Below, piece by piece: positions 59,933-64,000 of a DNA stretch of 64,000 bases; position 1 is the first letter of the stretch, and each line of letters starts with the position of its first letter. Made by a program: the position numbers and the translations under genes. The stretch spans positions 6,076,001 to 6,140,000 of the forward strand of contig NZ_CP128361.1 in NCBI RefSeq assembly GCF_030345075.1, read 5' to 3'. Below the pieces are notes generated by a model, which was given only the letters and a program-made list of their open reading frames with translations, was not told the DNA's origin and did no database searches. This DNA is from Solwaraspora sp. WMMA2065. Lineage in GTDB: Bacteria > Actinomycetota > Actinomycetes > Mycobacteriales > Micromonosporaceae.

Positions 59933-61780
59933 ATGACTGCAACGGCCACCGCGTCCGTACCGTCGAACTTCCCCAGCCCCGCCCCGACCAGCCACGCCCG
60001 CCTGCTCGACTGGGTCCGGCAGATCGCCGACCTCACCACACCGGACCGGGTCGTCTGGGCCGACGGTTCGCTCGCCGAATGGCACCGGCTCACCGACGAA
60101 CTCGTCGACTCCGGCACCCTGGTCCGACTGGACAGCGAACGCCGCCCCAACTCGTTCTGGGCCCGCACCGACCCGACCGACGTGGCCCGGGTCGAGGAAC
60201 GTACCTTCATCTGCTCGCCCGACGAGTCCGACGCCGGACCGACCAACAACTGGGTGGACCCCGCCGAGATGAAGCGGGTGATGACCGAGCTGTACCGGGG
60301 GTGCATGCGCGGCCGGACCATGTTCGTGGTCCCGTTCTGCATGGGCCCGTTGGACGCCCCGGAGCCGATGTTCGGGGTGGAGATCACCGACAGTGCGTAC
60401 GTCGTCGCCTCGATGCGGATCATGACCCGGATGGGCGCCGAGGTGCTCGCCGCGATGGGCGACGACGCCGAGTTCGTACCGGCCCTGCACTCGGTCGGCG
60501 CCCCGCTGGAGCCGGGCCAGGCCGACGTGCCGTGGCCGGCCAACGAGATCAAGTACATCTCGCACTTCCCGCAGACCCGGGAGATCTGGTCGTACGGGTC
60601 CGGCTACGGCGGCAACTCGCTGCTCGGCAAGAAGTGCTACGCGCTGCGGATCGCCAGCGTGATGGCCCGCGACGAGGGCTGGCTGGCCGAACACATGCTG
60701 ATCCTCAAGCTGACCGCGCCGGACGGGCGGGTCCGTTACGTAGCCGGCGCGTTCCCGTCCGCCTGCGGCAAGACCAACCTGGCCATGCTGGAGCCGACCA
60801 TCCCCGGCTGGAAGGTCGAGACGATCGGCGACGACATCGCCTGGATGCGGTTCGGCGACGACGGCCGGCTGTACGCGGTCAACCCCGAGTACGGGCTCTT
60901 CGGCGTCGCGCCCGGCACCGACTGGCGGACCAATGCCAACGCGATGCGGACCCTCGACCGGGGCAACTCCATCTTCACCAACGTCGCGCTGACCGACGAC
61001 CGCGACGTGTGGTGGGAGGGGATGGGCGAGCCACCGGCGCACCTGACCGACTGGCGGGGCGAGGACTGGAACCCCGACCGGGGTACCGACGCCGCCCACC
61101 CGAACAGCCGGTTCTGCACCCCGATCACCCAGTGCCCGATCCTGGCCGACGAGTACCACGACCCGCGCGGCGTACCGATCGACGCGATCCTGTTCGGCGG
61201 CCGGCGACGCACCACGGTGCCGCTGGTCACCGAGGCACGCGACTGGGTGCACGGCGTGTACCTGGGTGCCACCCTCTCCTCGGAGACGACCGCTGCGGCG
61301 GCCGGCAAGGTCGGGGTGGTCCGGCGGGATCCGATGGCGATGCTGCCGTTCATCGGCTACCACGCCGGGGACTACTTCCGGCACTGGATCGAGATGGGCA
61401 AGGGCACTGACGGCGACGCCGCCAAGCTGCCCCGGATCTTCTACGTCAACTGGTTCCGCCGCGACGACGACGGCCGGTTCCTCTGGCCCGGCTTCGGGGA
61501 GAACTCCCGGGTGCTCAAGTGGATCGTCGAGCGGCTGGACGGCACCGGCACGGCGGTGGAGACCCCGATCGGCAACGTACCGACCGCCGACGCGCTCGAC
61601 CTGTCCGGCCTGGCCGTCGACCCGGCCGACGTGGCCGCCGCGCTCGCCGTCGACCCGGCGCAGTGGCGCGCGGAACTGCCGCAGATCACCGAATGGTTCG
61701 AGCGGTTCGGCGACAAACTGCCCGGGGTGCTCTGGGCGGAGCTGGACGCGCTGCGGGCCCGGTTGGACGCCGCCGACTGA
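59933..61780 (+). CDS. pckG: Phosphoenolpyruvate carboxykinase (GTP)
   Basis: A 615-residue GTP-dependent PEPCK, converting oxaloacetate and GTP to PEP in gluconeogenesis and anaplerosis. The P-loop with the reactive cysteine is [14 protein letters not shown] (Cys 278). Substrate and metal sites are seen in [20 protein letters not shown], the kinase motif in [20 protein letters not shown] and the GTP site in FPCGKTN-adjacent [15 protein letters not shown]. Length is normal for actinobacterial PckG. ATG 59933 has GAGGAG seven bases upstream; an in-frame GTG 45 bases earlier is not needed. A Crp-like site lies upstream. Confidence 0.95.
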   Translation: MTATATASVPSNFPSPAPTSHARLLDWVRQIADLTTPDRVVWADGSLAEWHRLTDELVDSGTLVRLDSERRPNSFWARTDPTDVARVEERTFICSPDESDAGPTNNWVDPAEMKRVMTELYRGCMRGRTMFVVPFCMGPLDAPEPMFGVEITDSAYVVASMRIMTRMGAEVLAAMGDDAEFVPALHSVGAPLEPGQADVPWPANEIKYISHFPQTREIWSYGSGYGGNSLLGKKCYALRIASVMARDEGWLAEHMLILKLTAPDGRVRYVAGAFPSACGKTNLAMLEPTIPGWKVETIGDDIAWMRFGDDGRLYAVNPEYGLFGVAPGTDWRTNANAMRTLDRGNSIFTNVALTDDRDVWWEGMGEPPAHLTDWRGEDWNPDRGTDAAHPNSRFCTPITQCPILADEYHDPRGVPIDAILFGGRRRTTVPLVTEARDWVHGVYLGATLSSETTAAAAGKVGVVRRDPMAMLPFIGYHAGDYFRHWIEMGKGTDGDAAKLPRIFYVNWFRRDDDGRFLWPGFGENSRVLKWIVERLDGTGTAVETPIGNVPTADALDLSGLAVDPADVAAALAVDPAQWRAELPQITEWFERFGDKLPGVLWAELDALRARLDAAD

Positions 61781-61800
61781 CCGTTGGATAGCCTGCGCCG

Positions 61801-62760
61801 GTGGCGGCAGTCGATCCCGGTGCGGGCCGCGCCGGACCGGTCCGCCCGGCCGTGCCCGCCCTGCCGCCGCCGGTCCGCCGGCTGGTCGGGTTGCTCGCCG
61901 TCACCGCCGCGGCCACCGTCGTGGTCGACCTGCTCAACTGGTGGTACGCCCCCGAGCGGGACATCGGTGTGGCGGTCCGCTCCGGTTGGGCGCTGCTGCG
62001 GGCGTTCGGCTTCCTGGTCCTGATCCGGCAGGTACGCCGGGGCCGGGCCGGGGCCCGACCGTTCGGGCTGATCCTGGCGGTCACCACCGTCTTCGCGCTC
62101 GGCCGGCTGGTGGTGCCGCGCTCCGGCGTACCGCCGCTGCCCGGGGTGGCCGGGTTCGGCCTGATCGCCGGGCTCTGCCTGGCCGTGGTGTGGCTGCTGT
62201 ACCGGTCCCCGGCGGTCGGTGCGCAGCTGACCCGGCACCCGGCCCGGTTGGTCCGCGACGGCCGGCGGCTGACCTGGCGCGAGGCCCCGCCCCGGCGGCC
62301 GCCGGTCGTCGCCTGGCTCCTCGTCGCCCGGGTCTCGGCCTTCACCTACCCGCCGTTGATGCTGGTGCCGGCGCTGGTCTCGATCGGGGTGCTGCTCGAC
62401 GGCCGGCTGGTCGCCACCCCGGCGGTGGTGGCCTGGATCGCGGTCGCCACCGCCACCAGCTGGCTGGTGCTGCTGGTGTCGTTCTTCATGCTGCGCGGCC
62501 GACGCTGGGCACGCTGGCTGCTGGTCCTGGTCAGCCTCGGGGCGCTCGCGGTCGACCTGCCGCTGTGCTGGTGGCTGCTCGGCGTGGACGGTCTGGTCCG
62601 CGACGGCGCGCCGCTGGTGGTGGCGGTGGTGCTGGCCTTCTACGGTGTGTGGCGGGCCGGTCGCGCCGAACGGGGCCGGGCGGCGGGCAGCGCCGAGCCC
62701 GGCCGGGGGACCGTCGGTTCCCAGCCCGGCCGGACGGCCGCCGGCACGGAACCGGCCTGA
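61801..62760 (+). CDS. Multi-pass membrane protein, actinobacterial
   Basis: A 319-residue protein with about seven hydrophobic helices (LVGLLAVTAAATVVVDLLNW; PFGLILAVTTVFALGRLVVP; FGLIAGLCLAVVWLLYRSPA; TYPPLMLVPALVSIGVLLDG; AWIAVATATSWLVLLVSFFM; WLLVLVSLGALAVDLPLCWW) and a charged tail. No function recognised. GTG start. Probably cotranscribed with the flavoprotein gene 13 bases downstream. Confidence 0.75.
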   Translation: MAAVDPGAGRAGPVRPAVPALPPPVRRLVGLLAVTAAATVVVDLLNWWYAPERDIGVAVRSGWALLRAFGFLVLIRQVRRGRAGARPFGLILAVTTVFALGRLVVPRSGVPPLPGVAGFGLIAGLCLAVVWLLYRSPAVGAQLTRHPARLVRDGRRLTWREAPPRRPPVVAWLLVARVSAFTYPPLMLVPALVSIGVLLDGRLVATPAVVAWIAVATATSWLVLLVSFFMLRGRRWARWLLVLVSLGALAVDLPLCWWLLGVDGLVRDGAPLVVAVVLAFYGVWRAGRAERGRAAGSAEPGRGTVGSQPGRTAAGTEPA

Positions 62761-62773
62761 CGAGGAGGTCCAG

Positions 62774-63946
62774 GTGGACGGTACGTCGGTCGTCGACGTC
62801 GCGGTGGTCGGCGCCGGGCCGGCCGGTGCCGCCGCCGCGATCGCCGCCCGCCGGGCCGGTGCCCGGGTGCTGCTGCTGGACCGGGCCGACTTCCCCCGGG
62901 ACAAGCCGTGCGGCGACGGCATCGCACCGCACGCCCTCGACGTGCTGGCCGGGCTGGACGTGCCCGACCCGGTCGCCGGGTTCGCCCCGGTCGGCCGGCT
63001 CCGGCTGGTCGCCCCGCACGGCGGGCAGGTCGCGGCCGAGCTGGTCCGTCCGGCGTACACGGTGCCGCGGGCCGTCTTCGACGCCCGGCTGGTCGCCACC
63101 GCGGTCGCCGTCGGCGTGCGGCTGCGGCGGCACACCGTACGGCGGGTCACGGTCCGCGACGACCTGGTGCTGCTCGACGGTGAGATCGCGGCGCGGGCGG
63201 TGGTTGGCGCGGACGGCGCGGGATCGGTGGTACGCCGGGCGTTGGGTCACGGGCCGAACCCGGACGGACATCTGGCCCTGGCGATTCGCGGCTACGCGCC
63301 GGTCGGGGCCGTCACCAGCCCCGGCGAACAGCGGATCGTCACCACGGCGGCCGGTTGGCCGGCGTACGCCTGGGCCTTTCCGATCGGCGACGGGCGGGCG
63401 AACGTCGGGTACGGGGAGGTGCTGCGCGGCCGGCCCCTGACCCGTGCCCGGCTGCTGGACCGGCTGTGCGCGCTGCTGCCCGGCACCGACCTGGCGCAGG
63501 TCACCGACCTGCGGGCGCATCATCTGCCGCTGTCCACCCGGCGGCCGCCGGCAGGTGCGGGTCGGCTGGTGCTGGCCGGCGACGCGCTGTCGCTGATCAA
63601 CCCGTTCACCGGCGAGGGCATCTTCTACGCGGTGCTGTCCGGTGCGCTGGCCGGTGCGGCGGCGGCCGGTACGCCGGCGGCCGCCGCCCGCCGCTACCGG
63701 CAGGCGCTGCGCCGACGCCTCGGCGGGCACCTGCGGCACAGCGCTTTCGGCGCCTGGCTGGCCCGGCGGCCGACGACGGTGGACGCCGCCGTCGCGGCGG
63801 CGGCGCGGGACCGGCGCGTCTTCGACACCGTCGTCGAACTCGGTCTCGGCGACGGCCGGCTGGACGCGGTCACGGTTCGCCGGCTCGCCGCACAACTGAC
63901 GATCCGCCGAGCGGCCGATACCGCGCGGCGGCGCTCCGGTCGCTAG
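62774..63946 (+). CDS. Geranylgeranyl-reductase-family FAD oxidoreductase
   Basis: A 390-residue flavoprotein. FAD binding by VAVVGAGPAGAAAAIAARRA and the second FAD motif GRLVLAGDALSLINPFTGEG. The PCGDGIAP loop (after DFPRDK) is the mark of the geranylgeranyl reductase/menaquinone reductase (MenJ) group, which saturates isoprenoid double bonds. The next gene is probably an isoprenyl transferase, in line with a role in quinone or polyprenyl lipid reduction. A GAGGAGG ribosome site lies before the GTG at 62774. Confidence 0.85.
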   Translation: MDGTSVVDVAVVGAGPAGAAAAIAARRAGARVLLLDRADFPRDKPCGDGIAPHALDVLAGLDVPDPVAGFAPVGRLRLVAPHGGQVAAELVRPAYTVPRAVFDARLVATAVAVGVRLRRHTVRRVTVRDDLVLLDGEIAARAVVGADGAGSVVRRALGHGPNPDGHLALAIRGYAPVGAVTSPGEQRIVTTAAGWPAYAWAFPIGDGRANVGYGEVLRGRPLTRARLLDRLCALLPGTDLAQVTDLRAHHLPLSTRRPPAGAGRLVLAGDALSLINPFTGEGIFYAVLSGALAGAAAAGTPAAAARRYRQALRRRLGGHLRHSAFGAWLARRPTTVDAAVAAAARDRRVFDTVVELGLGDGRLDAVTVRRLAAQLTIRRAADTARRRSGR

Positions 63947-63949
63947 TCT
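63944..63949 (+). promoter_or_regulatory. Candidate -10 for a leaderless transcript
   Basis: TAGTCT, seven bases, then the ATG at 63957. The last codons of the flavoprotein gene overlap it. Confidence 0.4.
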
Positions 63950-63956
63950 GCTTGGG

Positions 63957-64000
63957 ATGACTCTGCGGGAGCTGCTCTACTCGGTCTATGAGCGACGGCT
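63957..64000 (+). CDS. Probable isoprenyl transferase, first 14 codons
   Basis: Only MTLRELLYSVYERR is inside the window. This resembles the N terminus of actinobacterial cis-isoprenyl diphosphate synthases, which begin with a similar LLYxxYERRL helix before the catalytic HVGVIMDGNRR. The geranylgeranyl-reductase-type neighbour fits. Too short for certainty. Confidence 0.4.
   Translation, partial: MTLRELLYSVYERR

Overview
The window is about 72% GC and uses many GTG and TTG starts. It carries acyl-CoA carboxylase alpha, beta and epsilon genes beside birA and maf, a GuaB1-type GMP reductase, GTP-dependent PEP carboxykinase, receptor-like Ser/Thr kinases and an LpdA-type flavoprotein. This points to a filamentous actinomycete, most likely a member of the Micromonosporaceae. 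Much of the gene content follows an order I recall from mycobacteria: pmmB, ami and lpdA on the left (around Rv3308-Rv3303c), and accA3, maf, accE5, accD5, birA, a PH-domain protein and a GtrA protein on the right (around Rv3285-Rv3277). Accessory DNA interrupts this backbone.

Layout. 1-2470: end of a Stealth-type sugar phosphotransferase gene and a phosphosugar mutase. 2471-5173: an AT-richer patch with a small secreted protein, convergent on receptor kinase 1. 5174-12557: an M20 amidohydrolase, DUF4349 lipoprotein, metallo-hydrolase, three little-known proteins and lpdA. 12558-15260: an XRE/TPR regulator, a perfect 44-bp palindrome and a RelB/RelE-type toxin-antitoxin pair. 15380-17182: a three-gene cassette (circularly permuted ATP-grasp, alpha-E, transglutaminase) that has collapsed through several internal deletions. 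17236-18672: guaB1.

18676-41949 is the most unusual part. Two RHS/YD-repeat polymorphic toxins of about 3,700 residues stand head to tail. Each has an N-terminal membrane segment or signal, DNRLRE, LamG and ricin-lectin modules, an RHS barrel, a hydrophobic segment, a Hint (pretoxin) domain and a DUF3990/ADP-ribosyltransferase-like tip. The first is followed by a small acidic candidate immunity gene and then by a relic of the 3' end of the carboxylase alpha gene. The second is followed by a wrecked copy of the same immunity gene and then by the complete carboxylase alpha gene. This is the signature of an ~11.8-kb tandem duplication. Across the otherwise diverged copies, a 512-bp block over the Hint domain differs at only two bases, which points to recent gene conversion.

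41950-57731: accA3, a PadR regulator with a DrrAB-type ABC exporter, an O-methyltransferase, maf, accE5, receptor kinase 2, small membrane genes, an M50 protease, accD5, two membrane proteins, an I36-like secreted inhibitor, birA and a PH-domain protein. The biotin-dependent carboxylase subunits and their biotin ligase are thus all present. 57787-64000: a MaoC-fold protein, two GtrA proteins, pckG with a possible Crp/GlxR site, a membrane protein, a geranylgeranyl-reductase-type flavoprotein and the start of a probable isoprenyl transferase. I saw no tRNA, rRNA, CRISPR array or transposase.
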